Assembly (NCBI GenBank): GCA_017305555.1
Contig: JAFKKM010000036.1
Span: 1 to 58,379, forward strand
Length of the DNA: 58,379 nt
DNA from: Hyphomicrobiales bacterium
Lineage (GTDB): Bacteria > Pseudomonadota > Alphaproteobacteria > Rhizobiales > Xanthobacteraceae
Direction: 5' to 3'
The notes under the pieces were generated by a model. The model saw only the letters and a program-made list of their open reading frames with translations. It was not told the origin of the DNA and ran no database searches. Position numbers and translations under genes: made by a program. This document shows, in pieces, positions 44,832 to 54,263 of the stretch. Each line of letters starts with the position of its first letter. Within the stretch, counting starts at the first letter, position 1.

Positions 44832-45599
44832 ATGCCGTTCCGTCGTCCCCTCGCCTCCGCCCTGTTCGCGCTTGCCTTGTGCGGCGCGCCGCTCGCTGCC
44901 TCCGCGCAGTCGTTCACCGAACCGCAGCGCGGTGAGATCGAGAGCATCGTCAAGAATTACCTGCTGTCGCATCCGGAAATCCTCGAGGAGGTCTCGGCTG
45001 AACTCGGCAAGCGGCAAGCCAAGGCGGAAGCCGAGAAGCACGCAGCGGCGGTTGCCTCTAACGCGCAGACGATCTTCAATTCGCCGCGCGGCGTCACGCT
45101 CGGTAACCGCAACGGCGACGTCAATCTGGTCGAGTTCTTCGACTACAACTGCGGCTATTGCAAACATGCGATGGCCGACATGCTGGCGCTGATGAAGGCC
45201 GACCCGAAGCTGCGCGTCGTGCTGAAGGAATTCCCGGTGCTCGGGCCGGGCTCGGTAGAAGCCGCGCAGGTCGCGGTCGCGGTGCGGATGCAGGACCCGG
45301 ACGGCAAGAAGTATCTCGACTTCCATCAGAAGCTGCTCGGCGGCCGCGGCCAGGCCGACAAGGCGCGCGCGCTGGCGGCGGCCAAGGACGCCGGCCTCGA
45401 CATGGCGAAGATCGAAAAGGATATGAACAGTCCGGAAGTCCGCGCCACGCTCGAAGAGAACTTCAAGCTTGCGGAATCCATGGGAATGAACGGCACGCCG
45501 AGCTACGTCGTCGGCAAGCAAGTGGTGGTCGGCGCGGTCGGTCTCGACGCTCTCAAGGCGAAGGTTGCCCAAGCCCGTTGCGGCAAGGCGTCCTGCTGA
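44832..45599 (+). CDS. DsbA family thiol-disulfide oxidoreductase (periplasmic)
   Basis: This is a 255-residue thioredoxin-fold protein. The signal peptide is residues 1-25 (cleavage after AASA). A helical N-terminal part (GEIESIVKNYLLSHPEILEE) is typical of the Com1/ScsC-like DsbA branch and may drive oligomerisation. The active site CGYC is at Cys107 and Cys110 (FFDYNCGYCKHAM). The cis-proline loop is GTPSYVVG. It may act as a disulfide isomerase or oxidase for envelope proteins. The ATG at 44832 has AAGGATC upstream and lies 40 bases after the M48 gene. Confidence 0.93.
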   Translation: MPFRRPLASALFALALCGAPLAASAQSFTEPQRGEIESIVKNYLLSHPEILEEVSAELGKRQAKAEAEKHAAAVASNAQTIFNSPRGVTLGNRNGDVNLVEFFDYNCGYCKHAMADMLALMKADPKLRVVLKEFPVLGPGSVEAAQVAVAVRMQDPDGKKYLDFHQKLLGGRGQADKARALAAAKDAGLDMAKIEKDMNSPEVRATLEENFKLAESMGMNGTPSYVVGKQVVVGAVGLDALKAKVAQARCGKASC

Positions 45600-45644
45600 C
45601 CTCGCTACCGACGTCTGCCGTCCTGTTCCGCCGCAAGGGGCCCC

Positions 45645-45698
45645 TGAGTCCGCCCGGAGGGCCGACTCAGTCCCTTCGGTGCGGCCGGGAGGCACCGA
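45645..45698 (+). promoter_or_regulatory. Tandem hairpins between dsbA-like gene and aroQ
   Basis: Stem one is TGAGTC-C-GCCC-GGA-GGGC-C-GACTCA (45645-45669), ten pairs with a single mismatch. Stem two is TCGGTGC (45676-45682) with GCACCGA (45692-45698). Neither has a following T-tract. They sit in a 259-base gap that otherwise shows nothing. They may be a transcript-stabilising element or a weak terminator, or part of the aroQ-accBC leader. Confidence 0.45.
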
Positions 45699-45858
45699 GC
45701 AGCCACCCATTGCACTGGGAAAAGTTGCTTTTCCTTAGCTAAATGAAGCATTTGGGTGGATTGGCCGGGGCTTGACCCTTCCCCTCGCGGTTCGGGTTAC
45801 CTATAAACGCCGAGGAAAGGCGCGCGTACCGCGGCCTTCGGATTGCCGTGGATCGAGG

Positions 45859-46314
45859 ATGGTGAGAACAGTTTACGTGCTCAACGGCCCGAACCTGAAC
45901 CTGCTCGGGACCCGTGAACCGGAGACCTACGGCCATGCTCGACTCGTCGACGTCGAGCGGCTGTGCAGCGAGACCGCCGCGCATTACGGCCTCGAGGCCG
46001 ATTGCCGGCAGTCCAACTCCGAAGGCGAGTTGATCGACTTCATCCACGAAGCCCAGGTCAAGCAGGCGGTCGGCATCGTGCTCAACGCCGGCGGCTATTC
46101 CCACACATCGATCGCGCTCCACGACGCGCTGACGGCGGTGAAAATCCCTACCGTTGAGGTCCACGTCACCAACATCTATGCTCGCGAGGATTTTCGTCAC
46201 CATTCGTTCATCGCCAAGGCAGCGTTCGCGACCTTGTGCGGTTTCGGCATCGACGGCTACCGGCTCGCCATCAGCGGCCTCGCGGCCAAGATCGGTGCCG
46301 CGGCGAAAGCGTGA
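45859..46314 (+). CDS. aroQ: 3-dehydroquinate dehydratase, type II
   Basis: This is a 151-residue AroQ, catalysing the third step of the shikimate pathway in the cytoplasm. The N-terminal [21 protein letters not shown] includes the active-site Tyr and Arg loop. [16 protein letters not shown] and [19 protein letters not shown] hold the conserved His and Arg. The start is ATG 45859 (or the next codon GTG 45862); GAGG is immediately adjacent, so ribosome binding is odd. The frame extends to 45772, but that part is not AroQ-like. accB follows closely, as in other alphaproteobacteria. Confidence 0.95.
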   Translation: MVRTVYVLNGPNLNLLGTREPETYGHARLVDVERLCSETAAHYGLEADCRQSNSEGELIDFIHEAQVKQAVGIVLNAGGYSHTSIALHDALTAVKIPTVEVHVTNIYAREDFRHHSFIAKAAFATLCGFGIDGYRLAISGLAAKIGAAAKA

Positions 46315-46358
46315 CCAACCCTCAGTCCCAGTCCAGCTCGAAAGTTTCGGAACACAGC

Positions 46359-46844
46359 ATGGCCCGCCAGCCTGAAGATTCAGCCTCATCGAAATCCGCA
46401 TCGGTCAACGACAACGAATTGATCCGCGAGCTTGCGACCTTGCTCGATGAGACCAACCTGACCGAAATCGAGATCGAGCGCTCCGGTCTGCGTGTGCGCG
46501 TGGCGCGGAACGTCAGCATCGCCGCCGCCGTGCCGGCCGTGGCACATGCCGTCGCTCCGGCGAGTGTCGCGGCAGCTGCTCCTGCTGCTGGCTCGGACAT
46601 CAGCAAGCATCCCGGCGCGGTCCCCTCGCCGATGGTCGGCACCGCCTATTGGGCCTCCGAGCCCGGCGCCAAGCCGTTCATCGACGTTGGCTCTAAGGTC
46701 AAGGTCGGCGACACGCTGATGATCATCGAAGCCATGAAGACGATGAATCAGATCCCGTCGCCGAAGGCCGGCACCGTGACGCAAATTCTCGTCGAAGACG
46801 GCCAGCCGGTCGAGTTCGGCGAGCCGCTCGTCATCATCGAATAA
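46359..46844 (+). CDS. accB: Acetyl-CoA carboxylase biotin carboxyl carrier protein
   Basis: This is a 161-residue BCCP, the carrier of biotin in acetyl-CoA carboxylase, the first step of fatty acid synthesis. The N-terminal helical part ([20 protein letters not shown]) precedes an Ala/Pro-rich linker and the biotinyl domain. The biotin lysine is Lys127 in EAMKTMNQI. The family has EAMKMMN or EAMKTMN here. The ATG at 46359 is preferred; a GTG at 46311 overlapping the aroQ stop would add 16 residues. accC follows 62 bases later. Confidence 0.96.
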   Translation: MARQPEDSASSKSASVNDNELIRELATLLDETNLTEIEIERSGLRVRVARNVSIAAAVPAVAHAVAPASVAAAAPAAGSDISKHPGAVPSPMVGTAYWASEPGAKPFIDVGSKVKVGDTLMIIEAMKTMNQIPSPKAGTVTQILVEDGQPVEFGEPLVIIE

Positions 46845-46906
46845 CGACCAACAAATCGAAGCTCGCTGTTTGTCCACACGCCTCGCTGCTTACTGATTAG
46901 GACGCC

Positions 46907-48259
46907 ATGTTCGATAAGATCCTGATTGCCAATCGCGGTGAGATTGCCTTGCGCGTGCTGCGCGCCTGCAAGGAGTTGGGCATTGCCACCGTCGCGGTGC
47001 ACTCGACCGCCGACGCCGAAGCGATGCATGTCCGCCTCGCTGACGAGAGCGTGTGTATCGGCCCGCCGCCGTCGAAAGACAGCTATCTCAACATTCCGAA
47101 CCTGCTGGCGGCCTGCGAAATCACCGGCGCCGATGCCGTGCATCCGGGTTACGGCTTTCTCTCCGAGAACGCGCGCTTTGCCGAAATCCTCGCCGAGCAC
47201 AATCTCGGCTTCATCGGCCCCAAGGCCGAGCACATCCGCTTGATGGGCGACAAGATCGAAGCCAAGCGCACCGCCAAGCGTCTCGGCATTCCCGTGGTGC
47301 CGGGCTCCGACGGCGCGATCGACGACGTCGACGAAGCGATGAAGGTCGCCAAGGCGATCGGCTTCCCAGTGCTGGTCAAGGCGGCAGCCGGCGGCGGCGG
47401 GCGCGGCATGAAGGTAGCGCAGACCGCCGACGATCTGGCGCTGGCGATCTCAACGGCCGGCAATGAGGCCAAGTCGGCTTTCGGCGACGCATCGGTTTAT
47501 CTCGAAAAATATCTGCAGAAGCCGCGACACATCGAAATCCAGGTATTGGGCGACGGCCGCGGCGGCGCCGTCCATCTCGGCGAGCGCGATTGCTCATTGC
47601 AGCGGCGCCATCAGAAGGTGTGGGAAGAAGGCCCCTCGCCGGTGCTCACCGCGGCGGCACGCGCCAGGATCGGCGAGACCTGTGCGAAGGCAATGCGCGA
47701 GATGAAGTATCTCGGCGTCGGCACCGTCGAATTCCTCTACGAGGATGGCGAGTTCTACTTCATCGAAATGAACACCCGCATTCAGGTCGAGCATCCGGTG
47801 ACCGAAGCGATCACCGGAATTGATCTCGTGCTCGAACAGATCCGTGTCGCCAACGGGGCCGACCTGCCGGCGACGCAGGATCAGATCACGATCAGCGGTC
47901 ATGCCATCGAATGCCGCATCAATGCTGAGAACCCGGAGACGTTTCGTCCCTCGCCCGGCAAGATCCAGCGCTACCATCCGCCGGGTGGCCTCGGCGTCCG
48001 GATCGATTCCGCCGTCTATCAGGGCTACACCATTCCGCCCTATTACGACTCCCTCGTCGGCAAGCTGATCGTTCACGGCAAGACTCGCGCCGAATGCCTG
48101 ATGCGGCTGCGGCGTGCGCTCGACGAGATCGTGGTCGACGGCATCGAAACCACGCTGCCGCTATTTCGGGCGCTGGTCCGCGATCACGACATCATTGACG
48201 GCGACTACCACATCCATTGGCTGGAGCAGTATCTGTCCGGCGTCGACCGCGACAGGTAA
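46907..48259 (+). CDS. accC: Acetyl-CoA carboxylase, biotin carboxylase subunit
   Basis: This is a 450-residue biotin carboxylase, which carboxylates the biotin on AccB with ATP and bicarbonate. It starts with [19 protein letters not shown] and has [15 protein letters not shown], the glycine-rich lid [33 protein letters not shown] and [14 protein letters not shown]. The length equals E. coli AccC. It is co-directional with aroQ and accB, so the three are probably one operon. In many relatives aat comes next; here a three-gene signalling operon stands between. Confidence 0.97.
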   Translation: MFDKILIANRGEIALRVLRACKELGIATVAVHSTADAEAMHVRLADESVCIGPPPSKDSYLNIPNLLAACEITGADAVHPGYGFLSENARFAEILAEHNLGFIGPKAEHIRLMGDKIEAKRTAKRLGIPVVPGSDGAIDDVDEAMKVAKAIGFPVLVKAAAGGGGRGMKVAQTADDLALAISTAGNEAKSAFGDASVYLEKYLQKPRHIEIQVLGDGRGGAVHLGERDCSLQRRHQKVWEEGPSPVLTAAARARIGETCAKAMREMKYLGVGTVEFLYEDGEFYFIEMNTRIQVEHPVTEAITGIDLVLEQIRVANGADLPATQDQITISGHAIECRINAENPETFRPSPGKIQRYHPPGGLGVRIDSAVYQGYTIPPYYDSLVGKLIVHGKTRAECLMRLRRALDEIVVDGIETTLPLFRALVRDHDIIDGDYHIHWLEQYLSGVDRDR

Positions 48260-48412
48260 TCGCCCCGATGCGCCGTTCGGAACGGATGTTTCGATGGCAT
48301 GGAACCAAACGGCCGCCTGCGTCTTGTTATCTGTTGCAGAGAAAGATTCGGGACGGGGCTTGGATTTTGCGGTCTCAAGACAGGTCGATTTCCCCAACAC
48401 GACAGGTTGCAG

Positions 48413-49936
48413 GTGACGGCTAACGCGGCACGCCGACGTGAGTTGGTGCAGGTGCTGCTGCTGACGGCCGGCTTTCTCGTGCTCGTCGCCATCAGCGCCG
48501 CATCGATCCTGTTCGTCGACCGGGCTCGCGACGACAGTGCGTTGGTGGTCCATACCGTCGAGGTAGAAAATCAGATTGCCGCCGTGCTGCTTGAGCTGCG
48601 CCGCGCGGAGAGTGCCGGGCGCGGTTACTTGCTGACGTCCGAGCCGCGCTTCCTGGCCCAGCACGACACCGCGTTGGCCAATATCCTCAGCAACGTCCGC
48701 CGCCTTCGCGACCTGACGCTGGACAACCCGGTGCAGACCAGCAACAGCGACGCCCTGCAAGCCGCTGTCGAAACGCGCCTCACCGAATTTCGCGAAACCA
48801 TCGCCTTCGCCAAGCGCAAGGATCAGCAAGGCGGCATCGCTCAACTCCGCGCGACGACGGCCGAGGATACCGTCCAGCGCATCACCGAGATCAGCAACGC
48901 GATGCGGCGCGAGGAGGATCGCCTGTTCGCGGCACGCACCGTCTCCGCCGACCGTAGCCAGCAATGGGCTTCGACGGTGACCATCGCCGGGTCCGGCCTG
49001 GTGGTCGCGCTCGCCGCGCTGTCGATCTTTCTCGTCCGGCGCTCGTCACGCGCCCGCGACGACGCCGAGGCGCAGTTGCGCGACAGCAATCTCAATCTCG
49101 AGAACACCGTGACCGAGCGCACCGCCGATCTGCGTGAAGCCAACGAGGAAGTTCAACGCTTCGCCTACATCGTCAGCCATGACCTGCGCTCGCCGCTGGT
49201 CAACATCATGGGCTTCACCAGCGAACTCGAGGAATTACGCGGCGATATTTTCAAGCGTATCGCCTCGTTGAGCCATCCGGACATGCCCGGGCCTTTAAGT
49301 GATGTCGACGCGACAGAGCCCGTTCTGACCGAACAGGATGCAAAGCTGTCCGAGGATTTCAACGAAGCGCTCGGCTTCATTAAATCTTCCATCGGCAAGA
49401 TGGATCGCCTGATTTCGGCGATCCTCCATCTCACCCGCGAAGGCCGCCGTGAATTTCAACCGGTCCCGGTGGACCTGCGCGAACTGATCGAAGGAATCGC
49501 GGGCACCGTCGCTCATCAGGCCAGTGAAGCCGACGCGCAAATTCGTATTACGCCGTTGCCGGTGATCGTCAGCGACCGTCTGGCCCTGGAACAGATATTT
49601 TCAAATCTCATCGATAACGCACTAAAGTATCTGCGAACCGGCGTTGCCGGTGACATCGCCATCAGCGGACGCACGAAGCTCGGCTTTGCGATCATCGAGG
49701 TCAGCGACAATGGCCGCGGCATCGACGCCAAGGACCATCAGCGGATTTTCGACCTGTTCAGGCGCGCGGGTCCGCAGGATCGGCCCGGTCAAGGCATCGG
49801 GCTCGCCCATGTCCGCGCACTGGTCCGGCGGCTCGGCGGCACCTTGTCGGTGTCATCCGAGCTTGACGCCGGCAGCACATTTACGGTCACGTTGCCCGTC
49901 AAATGGGCGCTCGGAAGACAAGGCAAGACAACATGA
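48413..49936 (+). CDS. Sensor histidine kinase with CHASE3-like sensor
   Basis: This is a membrane histidine kinase of about 507 residues. TM1 (about 12-35) and TM2 (about 186-210) flank a periplasmic CHASE3-like helical domain (HTVEVENQIAAVLLELRRAESAGRGYLL type, split by later helices). The H-box is FAYIVSHDLRSPLVN with His256. The dimer domain has an unusual acidic linker (about 272-308) before GFIKSSIGKMDRLISAIL. The ATPase domain shows the N-box FSNLIDNALKYL, DNGRGID and GQGIGLAHVRALVRRLGG. The GTG start at 48413 is preferred; ATG 48299 is possible. The stop overlaps the next gene (ATGA). Confidence 0.88.
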   Translation: MTANAARRRELVQVLLLTAGFLVLVAISAASILFVDRARDDSALVVHTVEVENQIAAVLLELRRAESAGRGYLLTSEPRFLAQHDTALANILSNVRRLRDLTLDNPVQTSNSDALQAAVETRLTEFRETIAFAKRKDQQGGIAQLRATTAEDTVQRITEISNAMRREEDRLFAARTVSADRSQQWASTVTIAGSGLVVALAALSIFLVRRSSRARDDAEAQLRDSNLNLENTVTERTADLREANEEVQRFAYIVSHDLRSPLVNIMGFTSELEELRGDIFKRIASLSHPDMPGPLSDVDATEPVLTEQDAKLSEDFNEALGFIKSSIGKMDRLISAILHLTREGRREFQPVPVDLRELIEGIAGTVAHQASEADAQIRITPLPVIVSDRLALEQIFSNLIDNALKYLRTGVAGDIAISGRTKLGFAIIEVSDNGRGIDAKDHQRIFDLFRRAGPQDRPGQGIGLAHVRALVRRLGGTLSVSSELDAGSTFTVTLPVKWALGRQGKTT

Positions 49937-50373
49937 GCAAACCCGTCACCATCATCATGATCGAAGACGACGAGGGCCATGCGCGCTTGATCGAGCGCAA
50001 CATCCGGCGTTCCGGTGTCAACAACGACATCAAGCCGTTCACCAACGGTACAGATGCCATTCGTTACCTGTTCGGAACCGACGGATCGGGATTGGCGCAC
50101 AAGGACGAAGCATTGTTGATATTGCTCGACCTCAATCTCCCTGACATGTCCGGTATCGATATACTTCGACGCGTGAAAGAGAATGTGCACTTGAAGGCAA
50201 CGCCCGTCGTCGTTCTGACGACAACTGACGACGCGCAGGAAATCAAGCGTTGCTATGAACTCGGTTGCAATGTCTACATAACCAAGCCCGTCAACTACGA
50301 GAGTTTCGCCAACGCCATCCGACAACTCGGATTGTTCTTCTCGGTCATTCAGGTTCCGCAAGCTGAGATATGA
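49933..50373 (+). CDS. Single-domain response regulator (Rcp1-like)
   Basis: This is a 146-residue protein with only a receiver domain. The acidic pair is in MIEDDEGHARLIERN, the phospho-acceptor is Asp66 in LLDLNLPDMSG, the switch Thr is in VVLTTTDD and the lysine is in VYITKPVNYESF. This Rcp1-like form often pairs with hybrid-less kinases and phytochromes. It overlaps the upstream kinase by four bases and the downstream receiver-kinase by four bases (ATGA at both ends). That points to a coupled three-protein relay: CHASE3 kinase to Rcp1-like regulator to HWE-type kinase. Confidence 0.93.
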   Translation: MSKPVTIIMIEDDEGHARLIERNIRRSGVNNDIKPFTNGTDAIRYLFGTDGSGLAHKDEALLILLDLNLPDMSGIDILRRVKENVHLKATPVVVLTTTDDAQEIKRCYELGCNVYITKPVNYESFANAIRQLGLFFSVIQVPQAEI

Positions 50374-51461
50374 GCATCGATAAACCCTGCCTTCTGTATA
50401 TCGACGACGACAACGCCCTTGCGCGGCTGGTCGATCGCGGCCTGTCGCGCCTGGGATTTGACGTCGTTCATGCCGACAGCGGCGACGATGGCATTGCGCG
50501 CATAAAGGCCGGTGGCGTCGACGTGGTGGCGCTGGATCAGTACATGCCCGGCGTGGACGGGCTGGAAACGCTGGAGCGCATTCTCGCGATTCCCAATCCG
50601 CCGCCGGTGGTGTTTGTTACCGCCTCGCAGGACAGCCAGATCGCCGTCACCGCGCTCAAGGCCGGCGCGGACGACTATCTGGTGAAGGACCTGCATGGCG
50701 ATTTCATTCCGCTACTGCATGTCGCCATCGAAAGCGCGATGCGGCAGGCGCAGATCCGCAAGGCTCGCGACGACGCCGAAGCCGAGGTCCACGCCTCGCG
50801 TGACCGCTACGCGGCGCTGGCAGCGGAGCGCGAAGTGCTGTTGCGCGAGGTCAATCACCGCGTTGGCAACAGCTTGCAGATCATTGCGTCGCTGTTGCAC
50901 CTGCAAGCCAATTCGAGCGACGACGACGACGTCAAGGCGGCGCTGAGCAACGCCATGGGGCGGGTCGCGGCGGTGGCGCAGGTACATCGCCGCCTCTACA
51001 CCTCGCACGACCTTAACAGCGTGCTGCTCAACCAGTATCTCGAAGCGTTGCTGGAAGACCTGCGACGCTCGGCCGAAGGCAACCGCATGTCGCGCTTGAC
51101 GCTGACGGCGGAATCCATCGAGATCGATCCGGACCGCGCGGTCGCCATCGGCATCATCGTCAACGAACTGGTGATGAACGCGGTGAAATACGCCTATCCC
51201 GACAGTCCGGGGCCGATCCATGTGCAGTTGATCGGCAGCGGCGACGAATTGCAGTTGTCGGTCGCCGACGACGGCGTCGGCCTCCATGCCAAGGCCGATC
51301 CACGCTCGACCGGCATGGGCCAGCGCATCGTCAATGCGATGGCCTCCAAGCTCAACGCATCGGCCGAGCGCGATCCTGACCATTCCGGCACGCGGATCGT
51401 CCTGCGGTTTCAGCGTCGCAACGAACCTGCCGTTACCAAGGGAATCTCCGCGGCGGATTAG
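50370..51461 (+). CDS. Response regulator/sensor kinase hybrid (REC + HisKA_2)
   Basis: This is a 363-residue cytoplasmic protein. An N-terminal receiver domain (1-120) has Asp56 in VVALDQYMPGVDG and Lys in DYLVKDLHG. A coiled linker leads to a HisKA_2-type dimer domain with His163 in REVNHRVGNSLQIIASLLHLQA. The ATPase part has VNELVMNAVKYAYP and DDGVGL. This layout allows phosphorylation of the receiver to control the kinase. Its output is not encoded beside it; such kinases in alphaproteobacteria often feed PhyR-type general stress regulators, which is inference. It overlaps the regulator gene by four bases. Confidence 0.92.
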   Translation: MSIDKPCLLYIDDDNALARLVDRGLSRLGFDVVHADSGDDGIARIKAGGVDVVALDQYMPGVDGLETLERILAIPNPPPVVFVTASQDSQIAVTALKAGADDYLVKDLHGDFIPLLHVAIESAMRQAQIRKARDDAEAEVHASRDRYAALAAEREVLLREVNHRVGNSLQIIASLLHLQANSSDDDDVKAALSNAMGRVAAVAQVHRRLYTSHDLNSVLLNQYLEALLEDLRRSAEGNRMSRLTLTAESIEIDPDRAVAIGIIVNELVMNAVKYAYPDSPGPIHVQLIGSGDELQLSVADDGVGLHAKADPRSTGMGQRIVNAMASKLNASAERDPDHSGTRIVLRFQRRNEPAVTKGISAAD

Positions 51462-51547
51462 GCCAGGCATTTTGATGTGAAGCGTTTTCTTCACGCGAAC
51501 CGGAATCCACTTCGCTCGCCCCCGCTTTTGTCTGTTATTCTTCTCGC

Positions 51548-52237
51548 ATGATCTCGCGCGACTCCTCCTCTGAAATCACCCCGGAAGTTCTGCTGCGCGC
51601 TTATGCCTGCGGTATCTTTCCGATGGCGGAGAGCGCCGACGATCCGTCGCTGTTCTGGGTCGAACCCGAACAGCGCGGCATCATTCCGCTCGACAGGTTT
51701 CATATCGCGTCGCGGCTGGCGCGCACCGTGCGCGCCGACGCCTTCACCGTCACCGTCGACCGCGCGTTCAAGGCGGTGATCGCCGGCTGCGCCGAACCTC
51801 AGCCGGAGCGCGACGATACATGGATCAACCCACGCATCCGCGATCTCTATGTCGGGCTCTACGAGCTCGGCCACTGCCACAGCGTCGAGGTATGGGACGG
51901 CGACGATCTGGTCGGCGGGCTTTACGGCGTCAGCCTCGGTGCGGCGTTCTTCGGCGAAAGCATGTTTCACCGCGCGCGCGACGCCTCCAAGGTGGCGCTG
52001 GTGCATCTGGTGGCGCGGCTGCTTGCGGGTGGCTACGTGCTGCTCGACACCCAGTTTGTGACGCCGCACCTGAAAACCTTCGGCGCGCTCGAAATCCCGC
52101 GCACGACCTATCTGACCCGGCTCGATGCTGCGTTGAGGCGCGCGGCGGATTTCGCACATCTGCCGATCGATCGCCCGATCCCGGGTGCCGACGCGCTGGC
52201 CGTCATCGCGGCGGCCACATCGGCGCGGTCGCGATAG
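51548..52237 (+). CDS. aat: Leucyl/phenylalanyl-tRNA--protein transferase
   Basis: This is a 229-residue Aat, which adds Leu or Phe from aminoacyl-tRNA to N-terminal Arg/Lys of proteins, marking them for ClpAP through the N-end rule. The family start [21 protein letters not shown] and the motif [14 protein letters not shown] are clear, along with [25 protein letters not shown] and [23 protein letters not shown]. It belongs to the conserved accBC-aat-DUF2155-NDUFA12 neighbourhood of Rhizobiales. It converges on the DUF2155 gene with 15 bases between stops. Confidence 0.95.
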   Translation: MISRDSSSEITPEVLLRAYACGIFPMAESADDPSLFWVEPEQRGIIPLDRFHIASRLARTVRADAFTVTVDRAFKAVIAGCAEPQPERDDTWINPRIRDLYVGLYELGHCHSVEVWDGDDLVGGLYGVSLGAAFFGESMFHRARDASKVALVHLVARLLAGGYVLLDTQFVTPHLKTFGALEIPRTTYLTRLDAALRRAADFAHLPIDRPIPGADALAVIAAATSARSR

Positions 52238-52252
52238 ATCGACGTTCGAACG

Positions 52253-53158
52253 CTACCGTTGGAATGGCGGAAGCGGTGCCGGCGGCGGTGGTGCCGATGG
52301 CGGCGGCGGACGTCGCCTTTGTTCGCGTGTCGGTCGCTTCTGCTGCGTCGGTGCGGGCTTCGGCGCGGCGTCGGGCTGCGCCGCGACAACGGTATTTTCC
52401 GGTCCCTTACAGCCGGTCAGCCAGATATCGTAGATCGGGTGCTCGACGCCGTGCAGGCCGGGGCTCGCCGCGAACATCCAGCCGGAGAAAATCCGCTTCA
52501 CTTCGCCCTGCAAGGTGATCTCGTCGACCTCGACGAAGGCGTCGGTGTTGGCGGCTTCTGTCGCCGGCCGCGTATAGCAGGCGTCGGTCTTCACCCGCAG
52601 CGCGCCGAACTGCACCGTCTCGCCGATATCGGCATCGAAACTGGTGATACGGCCGGTGATCTTGTCGAGACCCGCGAAGGTCGCCTTCTTGTTGATGATC
52701 TTCTGCGCCGGCGGCTCGGTCACCACCTCGTCGCCCGGCTGCAAGGTCGCCGGTGCGGGCGGAGCTGCGGCAGTTCCGGTGCGCGGCGGCGCTTTTTGTC
52801 CAGCAGGCGGATTCGGCGCGGCAGCCGGCGGTGCCACGGCAACGCCCGATTGTCCCTGCGGCGCGGCGGCCGAACCCGGCGGCGGCTGCAACGGTTGCGA
52901 CTGCACCCGGCCCGGCGGAGGAACACCCTGCCCCGGCGGCGGCGGACGCGTCGGCGTGGGGAGCAGCCGGCCGCGCGGCAGGTCCGGCACCTCCTCGTCG
53001 TCATCCGAGGGATAGCCGCCTTGCGGCACGCTGCCCGGCGGGCGCGGCGCGGGATCCGAGAAAATGTTGCCAAGCTGCGCGAACGCCGGCGGCGTCGGCG
53101 CGACCCACAGGGCGGCAGCAAGAGCTGCCAGGCTGACTATGCTCGTGGTGCGAAACAT
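52253..53158 (-). CDS. DUF2155 domain-containing exported protein
   Basis: This is a 301-residue protein with a signal peptide (residues 1-27, ending PAFA). A long Pro/Gly/Ala-rich low-complexity region follows (about 30-150). The C-terminal DUF2155 domain (about 160-265) begins KATFAGLDKITGRITSFDAD and includes GALRVKTDACYTRP and FSGWMFAASPGLHGVEHP, ending near YDIWLTGCKG. The two cysteines may form a disulfide in the periplasm. A Pro-rich tail ends the protein. Its function is unknown, but it is regularly found between aat and NDUFA12 genes in alphaproteobacteria. Confidence 0.9.
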   Translation of the reverse strand: MFRTTSIVSLAALAAALWVAPTPPAFAQLGNIFSDPAPRPPGSVPQGGYPSDDDEEVPDLPRGRLLPTPTRPPPPGQGVPPPGRVQSQPLQPPPGSAAAPQGQSGVAVAPPAAAPNPPAGQKAPPRTGTAAAPPAPATLQPGDEVVTEPPAQKIINKKATFAGLDKITGRITSFDADIGETVQFGALRVKTDACYTRPATEAANTDAFVEVDEITLQGEVKRIFSGWMFAASPGLHGVEHPIYDIWLTGCKGPENTVVAAQPDAAPKPAPTQQKRPTREQRRRPPPPSAPPPPAPLPPFQR

Positions 53159-53429
53159 CTCTTGCGGCTTCAGTGGGCGAATCGGGCTCGCGACATTCTA
53201 TCGGGTATTCCGCCGCTCGCAGGGCCTCCGGTTAACACGCTGAATGAGGCGGGGAAAGGGCGGATGGTCCCTCAGTCCTTCATGCAGAGCCGTCCTGTTC
53301 CGCCACGGCTGGCATCGCTTCGGCAAAGCTGAGATAGTTCGGCAACGGCCTTCGTCGCCAGACGAGAACAGGCCACCCTCGCGGCTGGAATATCGGCATC
53401 GCGCGACACCAAGGAAGGACACGCCGCAC

Positions 53430-54206
53430 ATGGCAGACGAGTTGCGCCTCGACGGAAAGGTGGCCCTGATCACCGGTGCCGCCGGTGAAATCGGAACCGC
53501 GACCATGCAATTGTTCGCCGCCAGAGGCGCACGCATCGTCGCGGTCGATCGCAACGAGGCCCAGTTGCAGCGTGCGGTGACGGCGCTCCCCGCCGAGGCG
53601 CGCGCCCTCGCCGTCACTGCCGACGTCACCCGCGAGGACGATGTCGCGGCCTATGTCCGCCGCGCTGTCGAGACGGCCGGTGCCATCGACGTATTCTTCA
53701 ACAACGCCGGCATCGAAGGCGCGGTCGCGCCGATCCAGGACTACACCCTCGAAAACTTCCGCCGCGTGCTCGACGTCAACGTCGTGGGCGTGTTCCTCGG
53801 CATCAAGCACGTCCTGCCGGTCATGCTGAAGGCCAACGCCGGCAGCATCGTCAACACCGCCTCGATCGCCGGCCTGATCGGATCGCCGCACATCGCGGTT
53901 TACAGCGCCAGCAAGCACGCCGTGATCGGCCTGACTAAGAGCGTGGCGATGGAATGTTCGACGACGCGCGTGCGCGTCAACTGCGTCTGCCCCGGCCTGA
54001 TCCAGAGCCGGATGCTGTCGGCAATCTTCGAAGGACGCAACCCGAACGCCCGCGCCGATTCCGAAAAGGTCCTCGCCCGAATTCCGGCGCATCGGCTCGG
54101 CCTCCCCGCCGAAGTGGCGCAGACTGTCGCCTTCCTGGCGTCCGACGCCGCGAGCTATGTCAGCGGCTCGGCATATACCGTTGATGGTGGTCGAACAGCA
54201 GGTTAG
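53430..54206 (+). CDS. Short-chain dehydrogenase/reductase (SDR)
   Basis: This is a 258-residue classical SDR. The cofactor motif is TGAAGEIG (residues 15-22), the structural motif NNAG is in VFFNNAGIEGAV, and the catalytic Tyr158 and Lys162 are in VYSASKHAV. The serine appears in NTASIAGLIGS. It ends with the common SYVSGSAYTVDGG. The start at 53430 has AAGGAAGG upstream. The substrate is unknown. It is followed in the same direction by an esterase gene, so the two may form a small operon lying inside an otherwise conserved gene neighbourhood. Confidence 0.92.
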   Translation: MADELRLDGKVALITGAAGEIGTATMQLFAARGARIVAVDRNEAQLQRAVTALPAEARALAVTADVTREDDVAAYVRRAVETAGAIDVFFNNAGIEGAVAPIQDYTLENFRRVLDVNVVGVFLGIKHVLPVMLKANAGSIVNTASIAGLIGSPHIAVYSASKHAVIGLTKSVAMECSTTRVRVNCVCPGLIQSRMLSAIFEGRNPNARADSEKVLARIPAHRLGLPAEVAQTVAFLASDAASYVSGSAYTVDGGRTAG

Positions 54207-54263
54207 CTCTGTCTTCTCATGTTTCACTTCGTCTGATTTACATTCTCGAACGAGGACTTTCGA

